A stretch of 64,000 nucleotides of DNA from Bugulina stolonifera (taxonomy: Eukaryota > Bryozoa > Gymnolaemata > Cheilostomatida > Bugulidae), in assembly GCA_935421135.1 (NCBI GenBank), contig OW285188.1, positions 7,606,733 to 7,670,732 of the forward strand. Reading direction: 5' to 3'. Made by a program: the position numbers and the translations under genes. The notes under the pieces were generated by a model, which did not search any database, was not told where the DNA came from, and was given only the letters and a program-made list of their open reading frames with translations. Within the stretch, counting starts at the first letter, position 1. Each line of letters starts with the position of its first letter. Shown here in pieces: positions 11,801 through 29,924 of this stretch.

Positions 11801-14800
11801 ATGCCTGGAATTTTAAATAATTTTACAATCAGTATATATAAAGCCATTCAGTAGCAGTGACTGAATATTTATTATGTACCATGATACATGTACATACACA
11901 CACATATATATACAATGCAGCATGCCTGTGTAATAGACTACTAGTAGGCATATAATATCATATACACACTTACATTCTTCTAATATATACATACAGTATA
12001 CAGTGTAGGTTATCCAGGCAATGGCACTAAATACTATTGATTATTAGTTAATGGGAATATTCATGTTACATGTATACTACTAGTAAAACAAGGAGTGTAT
12101 AATCTACCTGAATAAGACGTGTTAATTTTACATTTGTATTGAACGCTGTCATATACACACTTGTATAAATGCACGACAGGTTCAGTTAGTTTGACAACCT
12201 ATAATTATATAATGCAATGTGTTGGTATTAGACCAAACACTTGTAATTATATTGATTCAAAATCAGTGCGCCTTTATTAAGTGGTGATAACTGTTCGAAC
12301 TAATAACTATATTATGATGTAATACACATGGAGATATTCCTTAAAGCATAAATTATATCTTATGATCAATAAAAATTTCATTTTAAATTAAAATAGTAAC
12401 AAAGTACTGCAAGTTTAGACTAATTGGTCAACTCTATAACTGACAAATAATAATTTATTTTTATTAAGTCACCGATTTTTAACTTGTATGGAATCTTAAT
12501 ATATGCTGCCAATCAAGGTGTTCTCATACACTAACTACATGTACATCCCTTAGAAGCTAGTACAATACAACATAAGATTCACTGATTATATTAGTCATAC
12601 CAATTAGGGCATTATTACGTAAACGGCAGCAGTCCTTTCATTAATAGGGCCTACCATCCTGTATTCTACCGATATCAAAGTTCAGATAGTCTACATGGTT
12701 ACTCATTAATACAGGTACCAGAATGATATTTCCTGTTTATCTGAATGCTGTATCTCTGATTACAACTCTGCTAATTCTTGCCATACAATGACCAACCCAA
12801 TTCACAATTCATTGTCTTCTTAAACTACTAGTCTGCCACAACTACTACTACTCATAATACTACCACCACCACTGCTACTGCTACTACTGCTACTACTACT
12901 ACTGCTACTACTACCTACTACTATTTATTTACCTACATATCTATGTACATTCAGATTATCTCCTAATACTTAGGAAGATGATGCCTAAACTTCACCCTCA
13001 TACATACGCAATATTTATTTGCTGCCATACTCTTTAACGAGCAAACAGCAGTTGAAATGTCTAGGGAAACATTTGATATTCTTGGTCTGTCTTGGAATTA
13101 CCTCCTTGTTGTTTGTTAATATGTTGTGGAAATAATTTGTCATAACCATGGTGCAAAATTAGTGAGCTAAACTTGAAGTAGCTAATATATAGCCAAGGTA
13201 ATGTTACTCCAAGGGATGACTACTACACATGTTTAAGCAAACATGATAGTGAAGGATATTTGTACAGGGGTCATGTTTCACTATTATTTTATCTACATGA
13301 TATAAACTGGTAGCCTACATGTAGTCTACATGTGTGTAGGCTTATGTGTAACTGTAAAGTGGTAGCAAGATAACTTTCATATTAAAGACAGATAGTTTGC
13401 ACTGATCTGAGAGAATGCAATTTTACCTACTCAGTGTGGAAAAGCGTGGGTGTGTGATCAAAAGGGGAGAGTTCTGTTTGCCATATGATCCAATGGCAAC
13501 TGATGATTTATGTCTGCACTAATGGCATGTTGAATTCCAATACCAAATAATGCCCAGTAAAACATGTTGCAGACAGCTGCGCATAAAATCATAAAGAAGT
13601 TTTAATATTTTGCAAAAATTAAAGGCCACAGGTCAGGGACAACTTCTTAGAAATCGCTACATTTCTTGTGATTCATTAACTTCAGGATTCCTTCATTGGT
13701 ACATAATGAGACAAGTAGGGGTAGGTGTACATGTACATGATTAAACGGTTATAGAAAATTCCAATTCATAATTGCCTTAGAATCAACAGCTTATATACTC
13801 ATAATTATTATGCTGCAAAGCTGGTTAGTGTAAGCTGACATGTTAATAAGAATTCAAAACAAGAGCAAACAAACTAGTAAATACCACTTTAGTCTATCAA
13901 TAAAAATTATATTCCTCAAATATTTGTATTTTCATTTTGCACATAACTTAGATAGTAACAGATATTTATAGTAGCCTAACGGATAGCTAGTTCAAGAAGC
14001 TAGTTTTCCTACCGTCAAGACAGCGAGAAATATGATTATGTACTCAAGTGAAGATTTATGAATATCGCACTAACACCGTCTATAGCAAATACAAATATTA
14101 TTTATAATTCACTTATGTCACCAGGTTGATAACAAATATTATTTTATCTAATATTTAATTGAACACATATGCTACACTATAACTAAAGATATGAGATAGG
14201 CCTATCATATAGCCTAATAATAATAAGTATGGATATCAATCCTATAATAGTCATAGCTCAGAATCAGTTTTAAGTTTAGGCTTTTTCAAAATATAAATAT
14301 AAGCATATAACAATAAAAATAATATTATAATGCAAATAATATTATTAATATAATGTTATGTAATTAATATTAATCATTATTATAAGCGATTATATTATTA
14401 AAATTAAATTATTGAATGAAATCATGAAGAACGTTTTATTTGGTAGTAGAATCGAGAGCACCAAATCCACTCTATACTATCACTATAGGTATTGATAATA
14501 ATACTAAATTTCCCCATGGGAAAGGTAGTTGAGTGAACCGTAGCTTCCATGTGAATGTCAGTCAAAGATGAGTGACTGTGTGTGGGCAGTAACAATGACT
14601 GTCATGGGTGGGTGTGGCACCTCATCATCATTATGAAGTTCAGTGAGATCTAGATGCACCTTACGCATTGGTGTCCGTGTATTTACTAGAAAAAAGTGTA
14701 CCCGCTGGTACACAGAAAAACCTAGCTTGTGCAGAATGCAATACAATAGTACATGAATAATTTACCTTAAGGATACCAGAAGCAACAATAGAATACAATT

Positions 14801-15700
14801 TGCTACCAAAAATTCCCACAATCTACTAACCGGATGTTACCCTAGTGCTTCCAAATCTTTGCCATTGGCTTGTGAGTTCCGTGTTAATAGAAGCGTCTCT
14901 GCAGAATTATGCGCGCTGACATACGAGGCTAATTGGATGCCCCCGACGATTCACAAAATATTAATCTCGCTCTAAGTCCTAAATCGGTTCAATGACCTGG
15001 CTCGCTAAGTTGTGGAGTGACAACTCCTACAATGTACAGCAGACCATAGTTGCATAGTTAGACTAGTAATCCTCAAGGTGATAAAACAACCAATTGTTTT
15101 TATTAATTATTAAAGGCTTCTGGTTGGGTAAAAAGAGAAAGACTCATTGGGATCATAAATTCATAGTGACTCACACATAATGGCATGCTGCTCTGTACAA
15201 CGCAAATGAATTTTATTGTGCTATATTATTGTAATCCTTTTATCATTCAAAGCTCTATTTTATCTCAGCTTTTGTTATGTATATACACAGTATATTTATT
15301 ATTTAGACAGTCATAGGTGGCTCCTCTACATGTAAGTTAGAAAGCCTAGTAAATAACACATCATGGACCATGAAGAAAAACTCTGGAAATTAAAATATTG
15401 AATTGAATGTAGATTTCCACTATTGAATGAAAATGAACAAAAACATTTATAGTTATGTCAATATACATTACATTCAAAAGAAATTATTCTCCAGCAAGTA
15501 CAAAATAGTGCTAATTCTGAGGAAGAACTCCCACAGTAGAAACTTTTACAACAACTTGTTCTATCATTATTATACATAGTCAGAATGTAGGTGAATGAGG
15601 CATTAATCATTAAAAGCACAGGTGATATCTATTTACAAATTGTATCATTGCAACATTGTAACTTATCAGACAGGTTAGAATTCTTAAACCTGATAAGGGA
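8848..15700. other. Intergenic region between PACSIN and CNOT11
   Basis: About 6.9 kb without a gene I can support. PACSIN's 5' end leaves at the left and CNOT11's 3' end enters at the right. It holds (TAG)n/(CTA)n microsatellites at about 9727-9775, 9950-9975 and 12838-12925, a 27-bp satellite at 10701-10851, and very AT-rich stretches near 14280-14420. A 62-codon minus-strand open frame at 14558-14746 looks somewhat protein-like but I could not join it to other exons or name it. Confidence 0.6.
10701..10851. repeat. 27-bp satellite with nested palindromes
   Basis: Five to six tandem copies of a 27-base unit. Each unit contains the palindrome GACCAGTGGTC and the palindrome ACTAGT, so both strands read almost alike, which explains matching periodic open frames on both strands. 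No gene is associated. Confidence 0.9.
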
Positions 15701-15706
15701 TTTATT
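15701..15706 (-). promoter_or_regulatory. Probable CNOT11 polyadenylation signal
   Basis: AATAAA on the minus strand 32 bases past the CNOT11 stop codon. It is the first canonical signal in the right orientation and implies a very short 3' UTR. Confidence 0.55.
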
Positions 15707-15737
15707 ATTGGGAAAAGACAACTCCGATTCACAGGTC

Positions 15738-21669
<5,932 letters not shown>

Positions 21670-21766
21670 TGCTCGGGTTAACTAATAGATAAATAATACG
21701 AGGAAACCAACCAATGAAGCTGGAATCAGTGTTGTTTATTTGATGCGTCCTATCGTGTGCAGAATT
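21670..21766. other. CNOT11 5' leader and upstream gap
   Basis: About 100 bases between the CNOT11 start codon and the stop of the open frame to its right. If that frame is a gene, both are on the minus strand and the CNOT11 promoter must be compact or lie inside it. No TATA box is evident. Confidence 0.4.
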
Positions 21767-22264
21767 TCAAGTTTGATGGAACTGCAGAAAGAGTTGATCT
21801 CGATACCAAACAAGTGATGTGAAGTCCACAGCACTAATTCTGTAATGCATGAGTTTTAAGCTTGCAGTTTCAGTCTGAAGGCGATCTTTCTCTACCTGAA
21901 ATAGAATGAAATCTGAATATGAACCCAATGATGGCACCAGAATTCTAAACACAAGGACAATGAGTGATATGGCACAAACAATCAAACGATGGTCATCCAC
22001 CGGCAGGCTAATACTAATGTAAAGTGGGCCCTCTGTCCCGATAACAATTAACCATCTAGTTACTATGTGGCAAACTTGTTCTGTACCTGGATGCTCAATT
22101 AAAGTTTCAAGTGCTGCACATACAATTTGGCCAACTAGTAACAAAAGTAAGGCTAACTTGGGTTCACGAGTAATACTGAAATAGAGTCGGCAGCAATATC
22201 TTGCACGTCTGCACTCTTCCAGGTAAATAGAATAAATTAGAAGATAGGCGACAGCGTAGATCGA
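21767..22264 (-). CDS. Unrecognised 165-codon open frame, possible membrane protein exon
   Basis: An open frame on the minus strand from just after a TAG (22267-22265) to a stop at 21767. It has no good internal ATG, so if real it would be the last exon of a spliced gene, or an old coding fragment. The translation has several hydrophobic stretches (for example LALLLLLVGQIVCAALETL, and LIVCAISLIVLVF) and a charged helix-like C-terminal part (VEKDRLQTETASLKL). A second possible acceptor (TTTCAG then GTAGAG) lies near 21896. I recognise no family. It is longer than expected for chance in this composition, but not decisively. Confidence 0.3.
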   Translation of the reverse strand, partial: SIYAVAYLLIYSIYLEECRRARYCCRLYFSITREPKLALLLLLVGQIVCAALETLIEHPGTEQVCHIVTRWLIVIGTEGPLYISISLPVDDHRLIVCAISLIVLVFRILVPSLGSYSDFILFQVEKDRLQTETASLKLMHYRISAVDFTSLVWYRDQLFLQFHQT

Positions 22265-22909
22265 CTAGCTAACATGGTCTTACATGGAGATCATTGTCAC
22301 ACTAAACCACCTGGGGGTGGAACGGGTGTGACTCATGTGGAACAGTAGGAATTCATTATTTGGGCAATCGTCCTGACCCTCTATTCACTTGAGGTCAATG
22401 ATTAATCTGATGGCATGGCCTGAGGGATGCGACATGTTCTTGAATGTTACGAGTTGTTCTATAATGGCCCTTCAAATATGGGGTTGTTCGTGAGTCTTGG
22501 GAAAACATGTTGCTTCTTGAAAACTATTAAATGAAAAATTTGAATACCACCTTAAAATCCACAAAAAAATAATTCACAGGACCGACATCAAAAGAGGGCG
22601 CTTTCAGGGGCTCCGTGTTTCCCCCGCTCTTTTGCCTTGATTTGAATCTGCTCAGGATACTTTCAAAGAATTAGAGCAAATCAATTGCCTCATGTACATG
22701 ATGAGATAAAGCTTTTCGCCAAAAACATAACGGACATAAACAGGCTGGTATAGACTACTCAGATATTCCAGCCCATTGGGTTGAGATTTGGATATGAGAA
22801 GGGTCTCTGTCAATATCAAACAAGGCAAGCGTCACAATAAAGATGGTATAAACCATGATGAGGGACATATAGACAAAATCATAGATAAACTATACTAAAC
22901 ATTTAGGAA
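22265..22909. other. Non-coding, nothing recognised
   Basis: About 650 bases with no exon, repeat or element that I can support. Confidence 0.4.
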
Positions 22910-23600
22910 TTAAAGAGACGGCATTAGCAGGATAGAATACTCTGTTCCAGTAGAAAGCCTGTGCTGGCTATTTAAAAGCAGAGTTGTATCCAGGATTTTA
23001 TTAGGCAGATGCTTTACTATTAGGAACCTTTGTGTGAACACTATTCCTGACACCTCGTATGGTACAGGGGAGGAAACTGTTATGGAAGGAATTCCCACTT
23101 GCTTGGACAGTTGATCCTGGTTCGTTAACTAGCACATCATATGACTCACAAAGGGCAAGGTGAGCCTCTTCTTCAGACAAGAACATGTAGAGCAATCTGA
23201 CACCAGATATTCTCCTCTCCTCTTTCCTGGAGTGGTTGTAGCATTAGCTTTTCTTTGGCTTCAGAAACACCTATTGTTCTCTTCTTCCTTTGATGTGACA
23301 TGTAATACGCACACCTCTATTATCAACTTCAATCTTGTACAAGTTTAAGTGTTTCAATCTCTTTAGCCAAAGAAGGATCCTATGCACAACAGAGATGCTC
23401 AAGATGAGGTAGACAAAGCGACATGTAGGCTGTGAGCTTTGCTTTCTCAGGGGTGTCAGATCATTACTATGTTTCTTCGCATCACTGATCTTTTCAGCTT
23501 TATGAGTCTCAAATTTAAGATCAGACCGTAGAGTAACACCAAGGTATTTACAGCTATATGTGTGCCCCAGAATAATGCCGTTTGGGGTGTACATCTTTCT
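22910..23600 (-). mobile_element. Decayed LINE (non-LTR retrotransposon) 3' fragment
   Basis: Minus-strand frames carry the end of a reverse-transcriptase ORF: the motif YLGVTLRSDLKFETH near 23540, and further down a degenerate version of the NSFLPRTIR-type C-terminus near 23060-23100. The reading frame is broken by several frameshifts and stops, so it is a dead copy. The same family appears at 25015-25690 and 61368-63003. Confidence 0.75.
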
Positions 23601-25014
23601 AGTGGCTTAATCTGAGTGCTATTAACTATTATAAAATAATTATATTATTTTCAATTGAATGCTGCATTTTCTAGTCTAGTCTAGTGTTAAAACCTATTCC
23701 AAACACTGTTGTCCATCTGTGCAGTGAGTTTAGATTATCTTGGAACCTTTGATAATATATATAAAGTCACTTTAAATCAATCAAGGACTAGGAAAGGATT
23801 AAGAAGACTTCTTACTCTTTGAGTCAATTAAACCCACCCATGATCATTTCATGTTATATATATAATATTAGTATAAATAATAATTTAATAATTATAATTG
23901 ATAATTATAATAATAATTTAATATTTAAAATATAATAATAAATCTAATAATATAATAATTAATAATACGACTATCATAATCGATAATATAATGATAATAA
24001 TAACATAAACATCAACATGCCAGCAACCTTTTGACTGCCACTATGCGTGCCCCCACCCTCCTATTTGGAGCAGTAGTAACCCAAGTTACTCCTTGAGTAA
24101 CCTAACAAGCAAGTACAATTTACATATCGATATTCATATTCATAACGATAATTCATGATGATCATGATGATATTCAATATTGATCATATTCAGATACTGA
24201 CATTCGGGTATTGCCTAAGTTACTAGATACTAGTTACTTCGGTATACTCCGACACCTAAAATTTAAAGTCAAAATGGTACATAATTTTTTGTTATTGTAC
24301 ACTTTGCCTAATGAATGAGTTGTTTGATAGCTTTGTTTACAAGCTTATCTGACATGTAGTGAACTTTTTAGCAGTGCAAACTAAAAAAAAATTAGAGTTA
24401 CCTCCGAGGAGATAACTCTATGCACAAGTTCTATGGTTAATCCTGTTCTCCAGCGCCAAAGATCCCTGGCTAAAACATGCCACCTTGCAGGTCCCCGTTT
24501 AGATTCTGCATTTCCGTTGAATTCAATCTACCTGCAGCATAACCTCTAGCGCACACCGGCGTCGGAGGAAGTTTTCCTTTGTGACGAGTAAATTAATTGA
24601 TTTCCATTGTGAGCTAGCTGGGAACCCACTTCCACTTGCCCAATGCCAATTGAAGCAATTGGCCAAACTATAAATAATAAGGGGAAGTTTTATAAAATAA
24701 TAATTTCAGCTGAAGTTTGCAAACGAAGCCTATCAGCTTAGTGGTTGGTATACCTGTCAAGTTAGTCTTCAGGAGAGATTCCCAGTTTTTGGTACTCTAC
24801 TCTTAAACCTCTCAGCTGAGAGTCTTCTAGTTTTTGCAAGATAACATGAGGAATTTTTGAGAAGTAGATACATGTACATTACATAGTACATTGTAAAATT
24901 TTATTATATACCATATCCAGTCATGAAACTTGGAAGTTGAATACAGCTAAATTTAAGTGCAAGTAAAATTGAAATCACTCACCGGCTTATATTCCTCGGC
25001 GTGACCAGCCCCTT
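23601..25014. other. AT-rich spacer between two LINE remnants
   Basis: No gene seen. 23840-24010 is almost pure A/T (TAATAATTTAAT-type low complexity). A short inverted repeat (AGAGTTA ... TAACTCT) sits at about 24394-24420. Confidence 0.5.
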
Positions 25015-25690
25015 GCAGATTGCCAGTTCAAAGTGACTTAAAATTTAGCACTGGCATAAAACAGGAGGTAACAAGAGCAAAACAACAGCTTAGCATGATC
25101 AAACGAGTGCTTCATGATGCTCCTCAACCTGCAAAGCCCCTAGCACATACTACATGTACATGTAGTTTATGTCGTCCACCTGTTGAATATGCATCCAGTG
25201 TATGGTACCCAGTTCTTGAATATCAGATTCATGGCATGTCAATACATTATATATGTAGCACTGGTCGGATAAAACATCGAAAATTGTTCCATTTTCGTCA
25301 CTAATAGTTGTCCTGATGATTTTTACACTAAATAACACTCGTCTAATAATTGTAATAGAAACAGAGTATTTGGGTGTCGTACTACATCCACTAGCCTCTG
25401 CCGGTTGGGTCTCCAGAACATTTGATTAATGGCATTGAGATGATCCAGCATAAAGCTATTTGTTTGATATTGAAACGAAATATGCTTTAACTAATGAGTC
25501 GCTGAAAGAAGAACAAACAGGAATTTTCTATGACTTCTCTTGCATGAACAAAAAATCACAAACCACTTGTATAATTATGTGTATGATGAACTTATGGAGG
25601 AGAGAATCAACGATACTGTAGTAACCAGAGCAGCATATCGTCGTGGCTCGCCAACTATATAGTGCAAACATTTTTTGTCATAATAGCTTC
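25015..25690 (+). mobile_element. Decayed LINE 3' fragment
   Basis: The plus strand encodes SDLKFSTGIKQEVTRAKQQ and LCRPPVEYASSVWYPVLEYQ, the classic end of CR1/L2/Jockey-type reverse-transcriptase ORFs, then past about 100 unrelated bases a degenerate EMIQHKAI block and a VTRAAYRRGSP block. Frameshifts and stops make it non-functional. Confidence 0.78.
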
Positions 25691-26959
25691 CTTTCTTAAT
25701 TAGCAGTTGGGGCAGTGGAGTTGGGATGTAATCATTGCCATAGTAAGCTCAGAAATTGTTGCCATTCTGAAACAAGCTTGCACACTAGTGCCGTTTGATT
25801 CAGGAGAGTAACAAATCGACAGCCAGTGTCTTTGGTCAAGCAGGTGGATGAAGCCATCCAGTGATCTTGTATGCCATGTTATCTCATCATAGCTGCCTGA
25901 TTATGAACATTAATTTGATTTGAGTGGCAAATAATAGAACAGACGACCCCAGGCGTTAATACTTTCAATTAGCTATAAATATGTAAGCTCCTTAGCTTAT
26001 ATCATCTGATTCTAGAATATGTAAATACCTTATACAATTCTATAGTAAAACATTTTACAATCCCATGGAGATGATTCAGAATTGAGCTGTGTTTTTTATC
26101 GACAGTTTCAAAGGGGACAGCAAGCGTTGCCAAGTCCAAATTCTAGTTAGGCTTGTCATACCTTCATTTTTGAATGAAGATTGTCGATTAAAAAATTTTG
26201 TATTTGGAGAATGAACTTAATAGGAAGTATGACTGATAAGCATAAGTAGTCATAGTAGTTTTAGCATAATCATTTTATTGGGAATAATAAATTTATTATG
26301 TGTGTTCGTATTTGGGTATTGTACTGGTTCATACGAAACTGTGTTTAATAACCGAAAGCAATGTGAGCGCTCAGGGGTGGCTAATGCTTGTTATCAAGGG
26401 GAGTTCCCTTGGTAATAATAAAATATTATTACCAGGCGCTGGCTGAGCGTGATAGCTGTAGTGTAATACTGAATAAAATTAGTTCTTATTGCTTCACATT
26501 GTTATTTATATAGCGTTCAGTGCACGTGCAATATCCGAATATATCTATTCTCTATAACACAGCTCATCATTACTGATGTCCAGACTGTATGCTGTAGAAA
26601 TGGTCCATATGCAATGTGTGTAACAATAGTTTGTGCACTTGTTTTATACATATCACAGACAGGAAACTCTAGTGGTACTGTTCATAATAAAAAGGTTTTG
26701 AGATCTAGAAACAAAATAAATCCGATCATGGTAGTGAAATGACTGGATTAACTTCTCTTCTCAGCTTGTTAAAGCAGACAAATTCAGTACAGTTCATTTC
26801 AATTACTAAATGAAATGAAATCGTCAGAAAGTGAAAAGTTGATACAAATTAGACAGTTGTGCAGTTCATAGCTGTATGATACTAGTGTGCTAATTTGACA
26901 CTAGTTATTGTCATCAAATATGAGAACCCCTCATAATATACTTCCTTTTTGCAGATAAG
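25691..26959. other. Upstream region of malectin
   Basis: About 1.3 kb with no exon recognised. Just before the malectin ATG the sequence reads CTTCCTTTTTGCAG then ATAAG, a good 3' splice site, so an untranslated first exon probably lies in this interval. Confidence 0.45.
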
Positions 26960-29924
26960 ATGGCTGCCTCCTTCACATTGACCTCTCTGGCTCTATTGTG
27001 CAGCATCTCTCTAAGTTATGCTGCTTTAAACGTTGTCTGGTCAGTGAACGCTGGTGGCGACAAACATACTGATGTCACCGGAATAAGGTAAGTTGTCATT
27101 TTAATATGGCGAGATTATATATATTTATTTGGGTTGTTGTCTGCTACGGAACCAGTGGTTGTGAACGTTGTTGGTCGTGAGATAATTACATAAAGATTGA
27201 AATTGTTGCGTTTGCCTGTGCAGGTATAACAGAGATCCTGCTACAGTGGGAGAGGCCTCAGACTATGGTAGAACTATGAGCATACAGAGAGTTCCACCAC
27301 AAGATCAGATCCTTTACCAGACGGAGAGGTACCACACCGCTGACTTCAGCTACGACATACCTCTCAGGGAGGATGGTGATTATGTGCTAGTACTCAAGTT
27401 TAGTGAAGTCTGGTTCAACTCTGCGCACCAGAAGGTCCGTCTTCGTTAATGTAAACATAGTATGAAGTGTTGGAATATAATACTGTATGCTCACAAATAG
27501 TCTGGTCAATCAGTGTTAAAAATTTTTACACATTTTAGCAGGCTTTCACCGTGAAATTTTGGAATTTTCAACACAGCTGCATTATCTTCTACAGTTGAAT
27601 TCTGGTAGAAATATGGTTCAGGCTGTCCTGTTTATTATTTCTCCCTAATTTAAGACCGTGTATCAGCGTATTATTTAAAGTTCTGCAGTAACCAATGACT
27701 ACGTATTAGAAGTTACTGCTAGTGCCCAGTATTGTGATCTGTCGCTGTTGAGTAATATAGTGCAAGGACACCTCCAAATGTGGGTTGAATTAAGTAAGGG
27801 GTTGTGCTACCTTGTGTAAAAATCTGTAATTACTATTGGTGTTTCACCGACAAATCAGAGATGCTTCCTTAGAAAGGCCCCATATCAAACATTTATTTAT
27901 ATTAAACGAGATCTTATTACAAGGTATGCAATATGCAAGCGTTAAACTGGAATGCCAGTCGAACAGCTATCCAAAAACTCAGTAGATGATAGGAAAGTGA
28001 ATCACGGAATGCTGGGACCACCATACTGGGCGTATTTGGTGGGACAGGGTATTATAATTGAATGACCGATATTTCCTTTCACTATATTTGATTTTGAGAG
28101 CAGCATTAGTTTGATAACATGATGGAGTCTTTATCTACATGTAGATCTTGTATTGCCAGCATCACATTTGGAGGTGTCCTTGCACTATATTTGTCAATAT
28201 TATTCACTTGGTAAAATCTATTTCTGGAATTGTTTCCCTCTGTCTCAGGTATCAAAGCGTTAAGTAGAAAGCAGTCAATCACTTTTAAGATGGTAATCTT
28301 AGAGCACAAGCTTTCTGCTCTCAGGTTTTGTAGTACGTTGGTTATCGGTAATAAACTGGTTTGAAGAATGTCGAGGAAAAGCGTTTGTTCCTATTATGGT
28401 GGTGGGAATTCAATTGAAACTTTTCGCTGACTCAGTCTTGAAACTCGCATAATGTGATGGTGTTTTATATTGGCAGGTTTTCAGTGTACAACTGAATGAT
28501 GCTCACAATGTGGTAGAGGAACTGGACATTTATAAGGCTGTAGGAAGAGGTGTTGCCCATGATGAAATCATCCCATTTAAAGTCAAGAGTAAAAAGCTTA
28601 TTGTCAATGGAAAGAAATCTGACATAGTAGATAAGACTGTCAGCTTAACTTTAGTCAAGGTAGGCGATGTAATGTAATAGTAGGCCAACATGTGCTTCTA
28701 CATGTACATATATATGCCCTACTGACCCTTTGTATTCACTGTATCCAGCACCTTTGTTTACACTGTCTGTTATTTCTGGTCTTTAATATTCAGAATAACA
28801 TGTATTACATACTTTTATTGGTAATCAGTCACTCTATGTAGTAATAGTAGCATTGGTAGCAGTAGTACTTGTAGTGGACAAAGAGGAGTGTCTCTTGTGT
28901 AGATGGTTCTGTGTACATGTACAGCTCGCCGCTGAGCTGGTGTAGTGGTAATGTGATCTGTCCGCTGTGCTTGTCGATTATGTGCCGTAGAGCCTCATCA
29001 GGGATGGGTTACTTTTGCAGATGTGGAACTGTATCTCTGACTGCTCAAGAATAAACTCAATGCAAAAAATATCACATATAGAAAGTATTGCCTTGTATTT
29101 ATTATTTACCATACGTAGCTCATATAATATAATGTATTCCTAACTTTTCATCTGTCCTTTTTTCAGGGTTACCATGACAACCCTAAGCTGAATGCTGCCT
29201 ATGTTGCTAAGGCTACTGTCGCTGGTAAGTTACACTGAACTATATTATTGCATAATACTATGCACTCAAGTAGTTGGCAGTCAATTCAAGTAGTATAACC
29301 TATATTGCATTGACTTTTAATATAGTCAGCTCTTAGACTTTGTTAATATTATTGTCGAAGAAACTAGGTTACACTGTTGGCACGTAATACTAATATGGCA
29401 TTCCAATATTATTCTGATACTGGAAGGTGGAGCTACTGGGTCTTGTAGTTGGGTGGCTAGACCTCAGATTACTATAAGCTGTTAACTAGGGTGTCTGACT
29501 AATGTGCAAATGAGGACGTGAATTAGGCTGTCATGTATGGAACTGTGGGAGGAATGACAGTAGGTTTATGTTAGCTCAACGGTTAGGGTAGGCTACTAGT
29601 AACTAACTTACTTTTAAACACTGCGACTGTTGCACCTACATATACGTACATGTACATACATTACTCTTATGTGCTTGTTTGATAATAGATATACCAACTC
29701 TGCCACCACTTGACTCTCCTGATGCTGAGTTGGATGATGAGGAGGAAGAAGAAGAGGAAGTTACAGCACGCCCACCCAAACGAGAGGAGAAGGCAAGGAA
29801 GCACAGCTCTGGTCCAAAAGTCCAAGACCCATACGCAATGTCTGATAGCAGTTCTTACATAATCCCTATATTCGCTGCTTTGGGAGCATTTGTACCCATT
29901 CTCTACTGCCTGTGTCGAATCTAG
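26960..29924 (+). CDS. MLEC: Malectin, ER carbohydrate-binding membrane protein
   Basis: Binds diglucosylated N-glycans on newly made glycoproteins in the ER lumen and works with ribophorin I in quality control. Five exons: 26960-27087, 27224-27434, 28477-28659, 29167-29224, 29689-29924; phases 2,0,0,1 join to 271 residues (human about 292). Residues 1-21 are a signal peptide. The malectin fold follows, with conserved blocks VVWSVNAGG, ASDYG, DQILYQTERY, EDGDYVLVLKFSE and AHDEIIPF. Residues 211-217 are seven glutamates, then a basic stretch, a PYAMSDSSSYIIP block and a C-terminal transmembrane anchor (about 250-269) ending CLCRI, as in vertebrates. The glycan-contacting aromatic and acidic blocks look intact, so it should be functional. 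Intron 3 contains a SINE-like sequence. Confidence 0.96.
28925..29090 (+). mobile_element. tRNA-like SINE in malectin intron 3
   Basis: A-box-like CTGGTGTAGTGG (28937-28948) is followed by GTGCCGTAGAGCC and a tail with CTCTGACTGCTCAAG and AAAAATATCACATAT. The tail has a diverged relative at about 60750-60800, and the head a relative on the minus strand near 60480-60560. The B box is weak. Confidence 0.5.
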
